A stretch of 64,000 bases of DNA from Zobellia galactanivorans (GCF_000973105.1 NC_015844.1:3592501-3656500); one strand, 5' to 3'. Shown: positions 1 to 7,850, counted from the first letter of the stretch. Made by a program: numbers and translations. Notes: generated by a model from the sequence alone, not told the origin.

Positions 1-2
1 TT

Positions 3-635
3 GTGAAAGTGAAACACATAGGAGGTGATTTTATAGAGAAAAATGAGGAGAAAAAGACAAATATTACCATAATTACTCAAGATGGAGATTATTATTCTAT
101 TCCTCTTTTTTTTGAAAGAGATATCACAAATACGACCTATAAATTAGACCACTCGCAGAACAACAACAACAATATCTTGATGAAAAATGAACAAAAGAAA
201 ATGGGAATATATGAGATGTGTCATTTTAGTAGAAAAGAGGTGAGTAACTATAACATAAAAGGAAACAGAGATTTACTGCTTTCAAAAGTTTCAGGAATAT
301 TTTATAGAGGTGATTATATAGCAATACGTCTGGAGATCAAAAACTTTTCTACTATTGATTTAAATATTGATCATTTTCTTTTTCGTTTCATTAAAGACAA
401 AAGATATGCTCAGGATATGGTTTATCAAGAAAGAGTTTTAAGGCCGGTTTTGATCTGTAATGAAACAGACAAAGTGAGGGGAACGGGAGGTATAGAAGTG
501 TTTTCATTTGTTTTTGAAAAATTCACACCCAATAATAACGAAAAGCTTCAAATAGATATTATTGAAAAAAATGGAGGTAGATCAACAACCATCGTTATTC
601 CCAGGAAAAAATTATTAAAGCCAAGAGTAATATAG
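3..635 (+). CDS. traN: Conjugative transfer protein TraN (DUF4138), C-terminal part, cut by window edge
   Basis: The last 210 residues resemble the C-terminal part of Bacteroidetes TraN (DUF4138), an outer-membrane-associated part of the conjugative type IV secretion channel. The similarity lies in the stretch with a run like IRLEIKNFS, then IDHFLFRFIKDKR and a downstream VYQERVLRP. These correspond to the family pattern of an R-L-x-x-K-N-x-S strand, a D-x-x-x-F-x-x-K-D-K turn and a Q-E-x-x-x-x-P strand. TraN proteins are usually longer (about 290-330 residues) and begin with a signal peptide that is absent here. The frame is open to the left edge, so the GTG at position 3 is probably internal. 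It starts a run of same-strand genes ending near 5.7 kb. The assignment rests on remembered family patterns. Confidence 0.6.
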   Translation: MKVKHIGGDFIEKNEEKKTNITIITQDGDYYSIPLFFERDITNTTYKLDHSQNNNNNILMKNEQKKMGIYEMCHFSRKEVSNYNIKGNRDLLLSKVSGIFYRGDYIAIRLEIKNFSTIDLNIDHFLFRFIKDKRYAQDMVYQERVLRPVLICNETDKVRGTGGIEVFSFVFEKFTPNNNEKLQIDIIEKNGGRSTTIVIPRKKLLKPRVI

Positions 636-674
636 ACCGATAAATTAGCTTTTGCTGTTCAAAAACCAAAAACT

Positions 675-1235
675 ATGATCCCATTATTATTAAGGATAGC
701 AGCGAGGCTTGCTCTACAGACAAAAAAGTCTATATCACAAGTGAGAAAAAAGCTGGTTTTGAAGAATATACCAAAGAGGCCATTGAATATTGATAAGCCA
801 AGCCTAATAGGAAATTCGAATAAACAAGGTAAAACAAAAACTAAGATAAAAAAAGAGCTTCGAAAGAATTTTATTGAAGAATTTTTTAAGGAAATTCTAA
901 AATTTAAAAGTCAAGACAAGCAAAAAGAAAAAAAAGATAAAGTAAAAAATAAAAAATCTCATAACATCTTTCAAGAGGTTTTTGAGGCCCTAGGCTTAAA
1001 AAAAACATTCGAACTTAGAAGTAGTAGAAGTAATAATATAAAAAGTAAAGATCAAGGTCCAGAATTAAAAACACCAGTAGTGCATAAAAAGAAAGCACAT
1101 AAGACGGTGGATTATTGGAATAGATTCGGGACTACATTGAATAAATTAAAACCTGGAGCAGAAATAGAACAAGGAGTTTCAAAACAAACAACTTTAAGTA
1201 GAAGCAGAAGTTCGTCTATATCTATGCGCAGATAG
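675..1235 (+). CDS. Unknown strongly basic protein in conjugation gene cluster
   Basis: I do not recognise this 186-residue protein. The first 15 residues are hydrophobic (IPLLLRIAARLAL). The rest is dominated by Lys and Arg, with low-complexity KKEKKDKVKNKK-type tracts at about residues 75-95 and an SRSRSSS tail. Such composition fits nucleic-acid contact or a disordered linker, but this is inference. It lies 39 bases after the TraN fragment and only 3 bases before the next gene, so it is probably in the same transcription unit. Very high A content and AAA/AAG use match the neighbouring transfer genes and differ from the chromosome-like DNA after 10 kb. Confidence 0.55.
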   Translation: MIPLLLRIAARLALQTKKSISQVRKKLVLKNIPKRPLNIDKPSLIGNSNKQGKTKTKIKKELRKNFIEEFFKEILKFKSQDKQKEKKDKVKNKKSHNIFQEVFEALGLKKTFELRSSRSNNIKSKDQGPELKTPVVHKKKAHKTVDYWNRFGTTLNKLKPGAEIEQGVSKQTTLSRSRSSSISMRR

Positions 1236-1238
1236 TTT

Positions 1239-1577
1239 ATGAGAACACTAGTAAACATATTGTCTTTGGTATCAATAATTTTTTGTATTGGATTTTTTGA
1301 CTCTTCTACACTAGATGAAAAATTGGATACCAATATATTGTTGATACAACAGCATTGCAATGTCGATACGACATCCACAAAACTAAATACTAAACTAGAC
1401 TTGGAATTAAATAGTTTTTATCAACATGAGTTTTGGTCCAAAAAAGCAATTGACAGTTGTGATCAAAAGGAGCTGCTGTTATTATTAGAACAAATCGTTG
1501 AGAACAATTTCTCTACACATAAGATAAATGCCGGTAGGCTTGCTACATTAAAAGAATCGTTAACCTGTAAAAATTAA
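1239..1577 (+). CDS. Small exported protein, function unknown
   Basis: This is a 112-residue protein with a clear hydrophobic N-terminal segment (about residues 4-20, VNILSLVSIIFCIGFF), which could be a signal peptide or a membrane anchor. The mature part is polar and predicted helical, with cysteines near positions 40, 74 and 110. It starts 3 bases after the previous stop and ends 6 bases before the next start, so translation is probably coupled. I recognise no family. It is the first of a series of small exported proteins between traN and the TraJ-like gene, and may be a periplasmic or surface component of the transfer apparatus. Confidence 0.55.
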   Translation: MRTLVNILSLVSIIFCIGFFDSSTLDEKLDTNILLIQQHCNVDTTSTKLNTKLDLELNSFYQHEFWSKKAIDSCDQKELLLLLEQIVENNFSTHKINAGRLATLKESLTCKN

Positions 1578-1583
1578 GAAACC

Positions 1584-2090
1584 ATGAGAAAGGTTTTAAT
1601 ACTTACTTTTTTGATAACTGTAACAAAAACAATGGCACAACTTCCATTGCCTTCTTCTTATGTAGATATTGGTCATAAGGTAGCATTAGAAATTGAAGCA
1701 AGTGCAGCGAATTCGGTGGATAAGTCCAAAAGAGAAACCAGCAAAAGCTGGGGTACAACAATTATAGGTTCAGGCGCAGAAAAAGCAGGCTTAACAAGCT
1801 TGGGTAAACCTGTGAGATATGTACACTTTATAAATTATGCCAATATGTGTGACTCTTATTCAAATGGTCGTCAAAAAAAGTTTTGCGAAGAAAGAGTAAA
1901 GTATCTAAAACATTCTCATGATGTGGTTTTTGAGCTGTTAAGTGTAAGTCCGAGACATAAAATGAGAAAAGGGGTAAGGGATTTGATTTGGGAAAAATAT
2001 GCGTCTATTTCTATTATGATCATTAAAGAATTAGAAATAATTAAACGCGAATCAGAAAAAGAAGACGGAGAAAGAGATATAAACTATTAA
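1584..2090 (+). CDS. Exported protein of conjugation cluster, function unknown
   Basis: The 168-residue product begins with a typical Sec signal peptide (MRKVLILTFLITVTKTMAQ, cleavage likely after TMA). The mature protein has two cysteines close together (MCDSYSNGRQKKFCEE), which could form a periplasmic disulfide, and a helical C-terminus rich in Glu and Lys. It is tightly spaced with the gene before it. No family is recognised. After its stop comes a 247-base gap that contains a hairpin and an inverted-repeat unit, so transcription may end or weaken here. Confidence 0.55.
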   Translation: MRKVLILTFLITVTKTMAQLPLPSSYVDIGHKVALEIEASAANSVDKSKRETSKSWGTTIIGSGAEKAGLTSLGKPVRYVHFINYANMCDSYSNGRQKKFCEERVKYLKHSHDVVFELLSVSPRHKMRKGVRDLIWEKYASISIMIIKELEIIKRESEKEDGERDINY

Positions 2091-2100
2091 GGATAATATA

Positions 2101-2305
2101 GGTAATAACCTGTTGTGCATTTAGAACTGGTTTTGACCAAAATTCGTCAGTTCGGCTACTTCGACCTTGGGAGAGTGTATCGAGAATAGAATCTTGGATA
2201 GAAAAAAGCTATTCTCGATACATTTTTTTTTCATTTCATTACAGAAAACCACGGATTGACGCTTTTTTATAACATTTTCCCTAAATGCACAATGGGTGGG
2301 TAATA
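2101..2305. repeat. MITE-like inverted-repeat unit with flanking direct repeats
   Basis: The arms ACCTGTTGTGCATTTAG (2108-2124) and CTAAATGCACAATGGGT (2281-2297) are inverted repeats: 12 perfect base pairs, then a 2-base mismatch and 3 further pairs. The heptamer GGTAATA occurs immediately before the left arm (2101-2107) and one base after the right arm (2299-2305), as a target-site duplication would. The interior has no open frame and carries a strong hairpin. The unit has the size and form of a non-autonomous insertion, but with only one copy in the window chance cannot be excluded. Confidence 0.4.
2177..2230 (+). terminator. Hairpin with T-run inside the inverted-repeat unit
   Basis: GTATCGAGAATAG (2177-2189) pairs perfectly with CTATTCTCGATAC (2209-2221) over 13 bases around a 19-base loop. 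Eight or more T residues follow. The shape fits a factor-independent terminator for the plus-strand genes ending at 2090. TATCGAGAA palindromes of this kind are also common dispersed repeats in flavobacterial genomes (recalled, not checked). Confidence 0.55.
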
Positions 2306-2337
2306 GTCATTATATATAATTTAATAAAAATATCATT

Positions 2338-2946
2338 ATGAAGTTTAGTAAGAATTTAATTTTCGCATGCATTATTACATTAACTACATACAACAGTTTT
2401 GCCCAATTAAAAATTCTAGGGCATACCCATGTAACGAATACAGATACAGAGGCTATGACAGAGTTAGGGAAATTAATTGTAGCTATAACCATCAGAAATG
2501 AAACAAATGAAAATATAAATAATGTGCTTAGAGCGCTTATCGAGAAAGAAAAACAACTTTTGAAAAGCAAATACGATGTATCACCTCATGATAGTAAAAG
2601 CGGTTTTATCGCTAAATCTGCCGGAACTTTACAATTAAGTATGGCAGAACAAGCCCTGTTGTCAAAATTTTCTAACGAAAGATACATGACCGAAAATAAA
2701 AAGACACTTATGAAGAATATGGCGCTGAGTAAGAGTTTGTTACCTTTTTTGCAGGTGTTGGATTCTAAAAATATTACGGCAGCAAATCGACAAGAAATAT
2801 ATAGGCTGCGTAGTGAAATAATCCGGCAATATTCAAATAATGATAAGCAGACTTTTGGTTTGATGGCATTACCAGCAATACGACTTGCAGCTGAGGGAGA
2901 TGAAGAGTTATTAAAATGGATATCTGAATTAGAGATCTTCTTGTAA
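2338..2946 (+). CDS. Exported helical protein of conjugation cluster, function unknown
   Basis: A 202-residue protein with a Sec signal peptide ending SFAQ (about residues 1-22). The mature part is mostly polar and helical, with a repeated KEKQLLK/ENKKTLMK character and no cysteines. Size, signal peptide and helical composition resemble VirB5/TraI-type exported components of type IV secretion, but I see no diagnostic motif and do not claim homology. Its start follows an AT-rich leader of 247 bases holding the inverted-repeat unit. The next gene begins 67 bases later. Confidence 0.55.
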   Translation: MKFSKNLIFACIITLTTYNSFAQLKILGHTHVTNTDTEAMTELGKLIVAITIRNETNENINNVLRALIEKEKQLLKSKYDVSPHDSKSGFIAKSAGTLQLSMAEQALLSKFSNERYMTENKKTLMKNMALSKSLLPFLQVLDSKNITAANRQEIYRLRSEIIRQYSNNDKQTFGLMALPAIRLAAEGDEELLKWISELEIFL

Positions 2947-3013
2947 TACGAATGCCTTCATCAACAAAGTTCAACATATTGCAAGCATTAACTATAAAAC
3001 AAATATTATAAAT

Positions 3014-3571
3014 ATGAAAAAAATAGTGATATTAATAGGACTAGTTTTGATTGGAACAACATGCCTAGCGCAACCTTTTAATTTTAATTATCTTCCTATA
3101 ACAGATATGCCTTTAGTTGTAGCAAGTGGAGCTGCTTCAGCTGAATATGGTATTATGAAATTTGAAGAGAACCAGCTTACAGATGCTGTAAGCTCTTATG
3201 CAAGTACCTACAATAAAAGAGCTACATATTATAGCGGGATCTTAATTATTTCTATGATTAATAATAACATCGATAAGAGTAGAAATAGGTATCTAAAACT
3301 AAAATTAGATAATAGTGAACTGGATGAAATCAAATACTATTCTAAAAGACCAGAAAATGATAAATTATTGGCAGAGATAAATGAAAATCTTGATATTCTT
3401 GAGAAAGAACTAGAGAGTCAGCATAAAATGGTGATTTATGGAGAAAAACTGAATTTGCTTCAAAATTCTATGCTTACCCTCACCAGAATTAATAGAAAAC
3501 TTGATTTTGTTAGAAAAAATATTCATCAAAGTGAACAAGCTAAAAAGGTAATCAAAATGATTATTGACTAA
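3014..3571 (+). CDS. Exported helical protein of conjugation cluster, function unknown
   Basis: The 185-residue product has a clear Sec signal peptide (MKKIVILIGLVLIGTTCLAQ). A segment near residues 35-50 (VVASGAASAEYGI) is followed by a long charged helical region of LDNSELDEIKYY / ENLDILEKELES type, suggestive of a coiled coil. It resembles the neighbours at 2338, 3595 and 4109 in size, signal peptide and position. No family was recognised. A role as a periplasmic or pilus-tip component of the transfer machine is inferred only from position. Confidence 0.55.
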   Translation: MKKIVILIGLVLIGTTCLAQPFNFNYLPITDMPLVVASGAASAEYGIMKFEENQLTDAVSSYASTYNKRATYYSGILIISMINNNIDKSRNRYLKLKLDNSELDEIKYYSKRPENDKLLAEINENLDILEKELESQHKMVIYGEKLNLLQNSMLTLTRINRKLDFVRKNIHQSEQAKKVIKMIID

Positions 3572-3594
3572 TTTTTATCGCTAAAAATGAACAT

Positions 3595-4122
3595 ATGGAG
3601 TCACATAAATTATTTTTAAAATGTACTATACTATCGGGTTTTTTAGTCTTGCTTGGTTTTATAGAAACAAAGGCACAAGTTTTTGGAGCTGTTACTGATG
3701 GATTAGGAAACCCTGTCTTAGGGCGTATTGCTAAAACAAATGGTAAGATGACAGCCACTGCAGTTTTAAATAAAGAGTTTTTGGAGGAAGTCGAAGATGT
3801 AATTTCGGAAGAATATTTATTCCTTACCAAATATAACGAGTTATATATAGGTGAAGGAATCAGGATTCAAAGATTTTTCAAAGAAAGCTATGATTTTGTT
3901 GAAGAAAAATATCCAATTGTTGAGCCAACTAGTAATATCAAATATATTGGAAACCCCAAGGCTATAAGGCTAAGGTATGGTATAATGTTAGGGAGAGAGT
4001 CTAAAAAAGTTAATTCCTACCTGGCTTTTGATAATTATATGAGTGAAGGAGACAGGATATTGTTGCTATTGTCTTCATTAGAAAAAGTAATTAAAACTTG
4101 CATAAAAAATGAAAAACTTTAA
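3595..4122 (+). CDS. Exported protein of conjugation cluster, function unknown
   Basis: A 175-residue protein with an N-terminal hydrophobic segment (about residues 9-26) ending IETKAQ, a plausible signal peptidase I site. The mature part begins VFGAVTDGLGNPVLGRIAKTN and continues as a mixed charged region. The ATG at 3595 lies 23 bases after the previous stop. Its last 14 bases overlap the start of the next gene in another frame, a strong sign of translational coupling. I do not recognise the family. Confidence 0.55.
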   Translation: MESHKLFLKCTILSGFLVLLGFIETKAQVFGAVTDGLGNPVLGRIAKTNGKMTATAVLNKEFLEEVEDVISEEYLFLTKYNELYIGEGIRIQRFFKESYDFVEEKYPIVEPTSNIKYIGNPKAIRLRYGIMLGRESKKVNSYLAFDNYMSEGDRILLLLSSLEKVIKTCIKNEKL

Positions 4123-4684
4123 ACTAATATTGATGGTTATCCTGTGTATAACATGGATATCTTCACAAGCACAAACATGGTCGATTACACATAATGTTGC
4201 AGCTGGGGAAAAAATCGCTGCGAATGTTTTATTAGGTGAAGAGATTAGTCTTATCAATGAGCAAAAACATCTTGTTGACGAATTGAGGGTAGTCGAACAA
4301 GATTATGATAGTAGAAGAAAGTTAAATTCAAATTTCAAATCACTACCTATGATGATTGCTACCATAGGGGCCATAGAATTTTCAGAAAAACAAATTAATG
4401 AAATAGAAGAAAAAATAAAAGATTTGAAAGGGAAAAGATTGTATACCAAATTACGGCTAAAAGAACATGAAGTAAACCTTACCGACGAAAAAAGATATTT
4501 ACAAGAGATTAAATCAGAGTATACATTTTTACTTACGGCAATCTCATTAAGTGGTGGTCCAGGGTATAACTATAGCGCCTTTTTAAAGGTGTTAATAAGA
4601 ACGTTAAAGATTAGACGAAATATACTACTCATAGAATATAAGGTAAATAATCTGATAACACAAAGTAACAATATTAAACGATAA
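4109..4684 (+). CDS. Exported coiled-coil protein upstream of TraJ-like gene, function unknown
   Basis: The 191-residue product has a Sec signal peptide (MKNFKLILMVILCITWISSQAQ) and long amphipathic helices rich in Glu, Lys and Leu at about residues 45-65 and 95-140 (EKQINEIEEKIKDLKGKR), consistent with a coiled coil. It overlaps the preceding gene by 14 bases and ends 5 bases before the TraJ-like gene. In CTnDOT-type elements an exported helical protein, TraI (DUF4141), sits just upstream of TraJ. This gene may occupy the same position, but the similarity is only of layout and secondary structure. Confidence 0.55.
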   Translation: MKNFKLILMVILCITWISSQAQTWSITHNVAAGEKIAANVLLGEEISLINEQKHLVDELRVVEQDYDSRRKLNSNFKSLPMMIATIGAIEFSEKQINEIEEKIKDLKGKRLYTKLRLKEHEVNLTDEKRYLQEIKSEYTFLLTAISLSGGPGYNYSAFLKVLIRTLKIRRNILLIEYKVNNLITQSNNIKR

Positions 4685-4689
4685 TAATT

Positions 4690-5565
4690 ATGGATTTTTA
4701 TGCGGTACTTACCGATTTTGAATCTACGCTGGAACCAAAAATTTTAGCTTTTGTAGATGCTATTTTACCTTCTGTAAGACTTTTGGCGGCAGCTATTATG
4801 GTTGTATTTGTGGGATACCATGTCATCAAATCATGGTTGGGAGAAAATGAGAAATTAGATGTCTCTACATTGGTTCGTCCATGTTTAATCTTGGCAGCAC
4901 TAGTTCTCTATACAGAGCTGGTTGTTTTACTAATAGAAAAACCAGTAGAGATTGTAAATGAAATCGTTCTTGATGGGGCAACTAAAGTAGGAGGTGCGAC
5001 ACCCGGTAGTATGAAATTATTTCGTGATAAAATGGCATATACCCAAGATACAGGAGGTGTAGATGGTGGCGGAGTTGATGATGTCATTCAGTTGCATCCA
5101 TTCCTTGAGCTTATACATCTTATTGTATTCTTTATCGCTTCTGTTGCTGGAGGATATATTCTTTTCAGGCAGCTCATTGTTAAGTGTATCTATCTAATAA
5201 TTGGACCCTTTGTGCTGGCCTTTTCACTTATTGTAGGAAACGAAAAAGTAATTGGCAGTTGGTATCAAGGCTTTATATCTGTTCTTTTATGGCTGCCTAT
5301 GCTTAGTATCGTACAAACAATTATCATATTACTCCCCGTAGAGACAACTTCATTTTCTGATAGTGATATTATATTCTCTATGGCTATGCAGGTAGTTATG
5401 ATATTTGTAGTATTTAAAGTTCCTCGTTATGCCAATATTTTAGTAGGTCAAGGGGCAGAAATGGGATCGCAGGCAGGAAATACAATTATGGGACAGGTTA
5501 AAGGTTTCCCAATGAGTGTGCTTAATAATAGGATGATGGGAAGATCTATGAAAGGTAAAAAATAA
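4690..5565 (+). CDS. TraJ/TrbL-like polytopic conjugation membrane protein
   Basis: This 291-residue protein has at least five to six hydrophobic segments (about residues 28-48, 64-86, 140-160, 166-186, 196-218 and 228-248). The inner loop is glycine-rich (DTGGVDGGGVDD) and the C-terminus is positively charged (MMGRSMKGKK). This is the architecture of VirB6/TrbL and Bacteroidetes TraJ proteins, inner-membrane channel parts of type IV secretion. CTnDOT TraJ is somewhat longer. It is the last large gene of the transfer cluster. The traK-traM genes that follow TraJ in CTnDOT are not seen, so the order is either different or truncated here. Confidence 0.55.
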   Translation: MDFYAVLTDFESTLEPKILAFVDAILPSVRLLAAAIMVVFVGYHVIKSWLGENEKLDVSTLVRPCLILAALVLYTELVVLLIEKPVEIVNEIVLDGATKVGGATPGSMKLFRDKMAYTQDTGGVDGGGVDDVIQLHPFLELIHLIVFFIASVAGGYILFRQLIVKCIYLIIGPFVLAFSLIVGNEKVIGSWYQGFISVLLWLPMLSIVQTIIILLPVETTSFSDSDIIFSMAMQVVMIFVVFKVPRYANILVGQGAEMGSQAGNTIMGQVKGFPMSVLNNRMMGRSMKGKK

Positions 5566-5574
5566 CAGGTAGGA

Positions 5575-5730
5575 ATGTTACTTGATAATGATATCAAAAA
5601 AATATTTATTAGCATAATATCAATTCTAGATAAAAGTAAATTAAACCAAAGTAATGGATTGGTTTTGATAGAAACACTAGGACGAATTGATATAGCAATG
5701 TCGAAGAGATTAAGAAGGCGTAACTCGTAA
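5575..5730 (+). CDS. Possible 51-residue ORF after the TraJ-like gene
   Basis: An ATG nine bases after the previous stop, preceded by a purine-rich AGGTAGGA, opens a 51-codon frame. It encodes a polar and hydrophobic peptide (starting MLLDNDIKKIFISIISILDK) with a basic end (SKRLRRRNS). It continues the strand and spacing of the cluster. It could be a real small protein or the N-terminal remnant of a truncated transfer gene. No homology is claimed. Confidence 0.35.
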   Translation: MLLDNDIKKIFISIISILDKSKLNQSNGLVLIETLGRIDIAMSKRLRRRNS

Positions 5731-6099
5731 TAACGTTAACTCCTTATTTTCTGTCAGGGATTATAGACTAGCGGTTAAACACAGGTTGCCGTATAAAAGC
5801 TACAACTAGTTTCTTGGATTTAGAGATTAAATTTCGTTTAGCTGTGTGATTCCGAAAAAGTAGATGTAATAGAAAACTATCATCAGAAAAGGGAAATGTT
5901 GTAAAATGTGACACTATCCCAAAAACTGTGTAAGTTAAAAATACAGAGGGTTTAGCTATTTTATAGTCCTACCTTTTTTTCATAATATGGTTAAGAACTG
6001 ATTGAGGATTATCCTCAATTTGTGATTGGCATAGACCATTTTTTGATTGCTATCAAAATAATTCAAAAAAAGAAAGACAAAATATATTGGTATAACCTA
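5731..6099. other. Gene-free stretch with a possible IS256-type end
   Basis: No convincing gene is seen in these 369 bases. At about 5908-5935 the sequence TGACACTATCCCAAAAACTG, followed by TGTAAG, resembles the terminal inverted repeats of IS256-family elements (CTGTCCCAAAAACTGTGTAA type, from memory). No transposase and no second end are visible, so this could be a solo remnant. The stretch separates plus-strand transfer genes from the minus-strand FecR gene. Confidence 0.3.
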
Positions 6100-7644
6100 T
6101 TAATTACGATTAAATTTTTGGTTTTTTAAAATAATTAGAGAACTGTCATCTTTGTCTTTTGAATACTCAATGCCCATGGTAAGAAATACGTTTTCTAAAG
6201 CATTATCTAAATTATTATGAGGAAAACTACCAGTATATAACATAGATAATTTATCTTCTATCCCTTTATAATCAATAGTAATTGGAAATTGTGATTCTAA
6301 CTGATTGATTACATGTTTAAGAGGAGTACTTTTAAAATTACTAATTCCAATAGTCCAGGTTGGTTTTTTATCAGAGGTATTTTTATCAAAAACCTCTTGT
6401 TTTTTAATGCCGTCTAAAAAACTTACTTTTTTCCCTGCAGTTAATATGGTGTTATCGTCGATAGTAGAAACTTGCACTTTACCTTCAAAACAAGCTGTTT
6501 CAAAAAAATTATCCCGTGACACTACATTAAATTTTGTTCCTAAGACATGTATATCGCCATTAGAAGTAGTCACAGTAAAATTGCTTCCTTTTTGAACTTC
6601 AAAAAATACTTCCCCATCCAGGTTTAACTTTCGATTAAAACTAAAAAGGTATTTATTATACGTTAATTTGGATAAGGCATTGACTGTAGCCAAAGAATTA
6701 TCTGGTAAAGTAACGTTTTGTTGTTGAGCAATAGAGGTTTCAATAACCGTATTTCCAAAGAAGAATAGGCTCAAACCAACTATAAATATAACACTAGCTG
6801 CATAACCTATATATCGTAAAACATTTAAATGGATTACCTTTCCTTTGCTTACAGTACTGTCTTGGAGTTTTTTCTGAAAATCAGAATAGGCTTCTTCCTC
6901 TGTTTGTTGCCCAGGGACCTTAAGTTTTGAAATTCCATCAATAATGGACTTGTAGCTTTTATAATCTTCAGAATGCTCCAACAATTCTTGCTCTTCTGCT
7001 GTGAGTTCCTTGTTAAGCCATTTTACTAAAAGTCTTTCGTAATCTGTATTATTGTTTTGAAGTTTTGCCTGAAAATCAGAATAGGCTTCTTCCTCTGTTT
7101 GTTGCCCAGGGACCTTAAGTTTTGAAATTCCATCAATAATGGACTTGTAGCTTTTATAATCTTCAGAATGCTCCAACAATTCTTGCTCTTCTGCTGTGAG
7201 TTCCTTGTTAAGCCATTTTACTAAAAGTCTTTCGTAATCTGTATTATTGTTTTGAAGTTTTGCCTGAAAATCAGAATAGGCTTCTTCCTCTGTTTGTTGC
7301 CCAGGGACCTTAAGCTTTGAAATTCCATCAATAATGGACTTGTAGCTTTTATAATCTTCAGAACGCTCCAACAATTCTTGCTCTTCTGCTGTGAGTTCCT
7401 TGTTAAGCCATTTTACTAAAAGTCTTTCGTAATCTGTATTATTGTTTTGAAGTTTTGCCTGAAAATCAGAATAGGCTTCTTCCTCTGTTTGTTGCCCAGG
7501 GACCTTAAGCTTTGAAACTCCATCAATAATGGACTTGTAGTAATTATAATCTTCAGAACGCTCGAATAACTCCTGTTCTTCTAGAGTTAATTCCCTATTC
7601 AGCCATTTTAATAAAAGCTTATTATAATTTTCTTCCATCAACAT
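6100..7644 (-). CDS. FecR-type anti-sigma regulator with four tandem N-terminal domains
   Basis: FecR proteins hold an ECF sigma factor through a short cytoplasmic N-terminal domain and receive a signal from a TonB receptor in the periplasm. Here residues 7-262 are four near-identical 65-residue copies of that N-terminal unit (LLVKWLNKELTAEEQELL, SEDYKSYKSIIDGISKLKVP). A single membrane helix follows at about 277-297, then a FecR domain at about 305-400 (VTLPDNSLATVNALSKL, LDGEVFFEVQKG, VLGTKFNV), then a DUF4974/STN-like C-terminus. Family members are usually about 320-390 residues with one N-terminal unit; this one has 514. No sigma factor or TonB receptor gene adjoins it: an IS3 element lies upstream and transfer genes lie downstream. 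Three of the four repeats are almost identical in DNA, showing recent expansion. A start at the second ATG (7638) is equally possible. Confidence 0.8.
   Translation of the reverse strand: MLMEENYNKLLLKWLNRELTLEEQELFERSEDYNYYKSIIDGVSKLKVPGQQTEEEAYSDFQAKLQNNNTDYERLLVKWLNKELTAEEQELLERSEDYKSYKSIIDGISKLKVPGQQTEEEAYSDFQAKLQNNNTDYERLLVKWLNKELTAEEQELLEHSEDYKSYKSIIDGISKLKVPGQQTEEEAYSDFQAKLQNNNTDYERLLVKWLNKELTAEEQELLEHSEDYKSYKSIIDGISKLKVPGQQTEEEAYSDFQKKLQDSTVSKGKVIHLNVLRYIGYAASVIFIVGLSLFFFGNTVIETSIAQQQNVTLPDNSLATVNALSKLTYNKYLFSFNRKLNLDGEVFFEVQKGSNFTVTTSNGDIHVLGTKFNVVSRDNFFETACFEGKVQVSTIDDNTILTAGKKVSFLDGIKKQEVFDKNTSDKKPTWTIGISNFKSTPLKHVINQLESQFPITIDYKGIEDKLSMLYTGSFPHNNLDNALENVFLTMGIEYSKDKDDSSLIILKNQKFNRN
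6859..7626 (-). repeat. Four-copy 195-bp tandem repeat inside the fecR-like gene
   Basis: The unit is 195 bp (65 codons, frame-preserving): the 5' ends of CTGAAAATCAGAATAGG lie at 6874, 7069, 7264 and 7459, exactly 195 apart. The blocks 6874-7068 and 7069-7263 are identical base for base as read. The block from 7264 differs at two positions. The promoter-proximal copy (about 7432-7626) is more diverged and probably ancestral. The exact period and identity imply recent unequal crossing-over or replication slippage, and copy number may vary between strains. Confidence 0.95.
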
Positions 7645-7850
7645 CCCTAATCAAACTCGATCAATATTAATAATATCTCTTCTGCCGTTTTGTAAAATTA
7701 AATTATTTTTATTTATTACCAGTTTCAAATCATCTTATTAACAAAAAAAATAAGATTCTTAAAAGATTGATGAAACTTTTACTAGTATTCTTTGTTTATA
7801 GTAACAAAAATAAGAGGTAGAACTTGTAAGCTCCCCCTAGATAGAACTGC

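Noticed and set aside
6859-7626. Regular repeats that could suggest a CRISPR array
   Set aside because: The 195-bp units are contiguous, in frame and without spacers, and they encode a recognisable protein domain.
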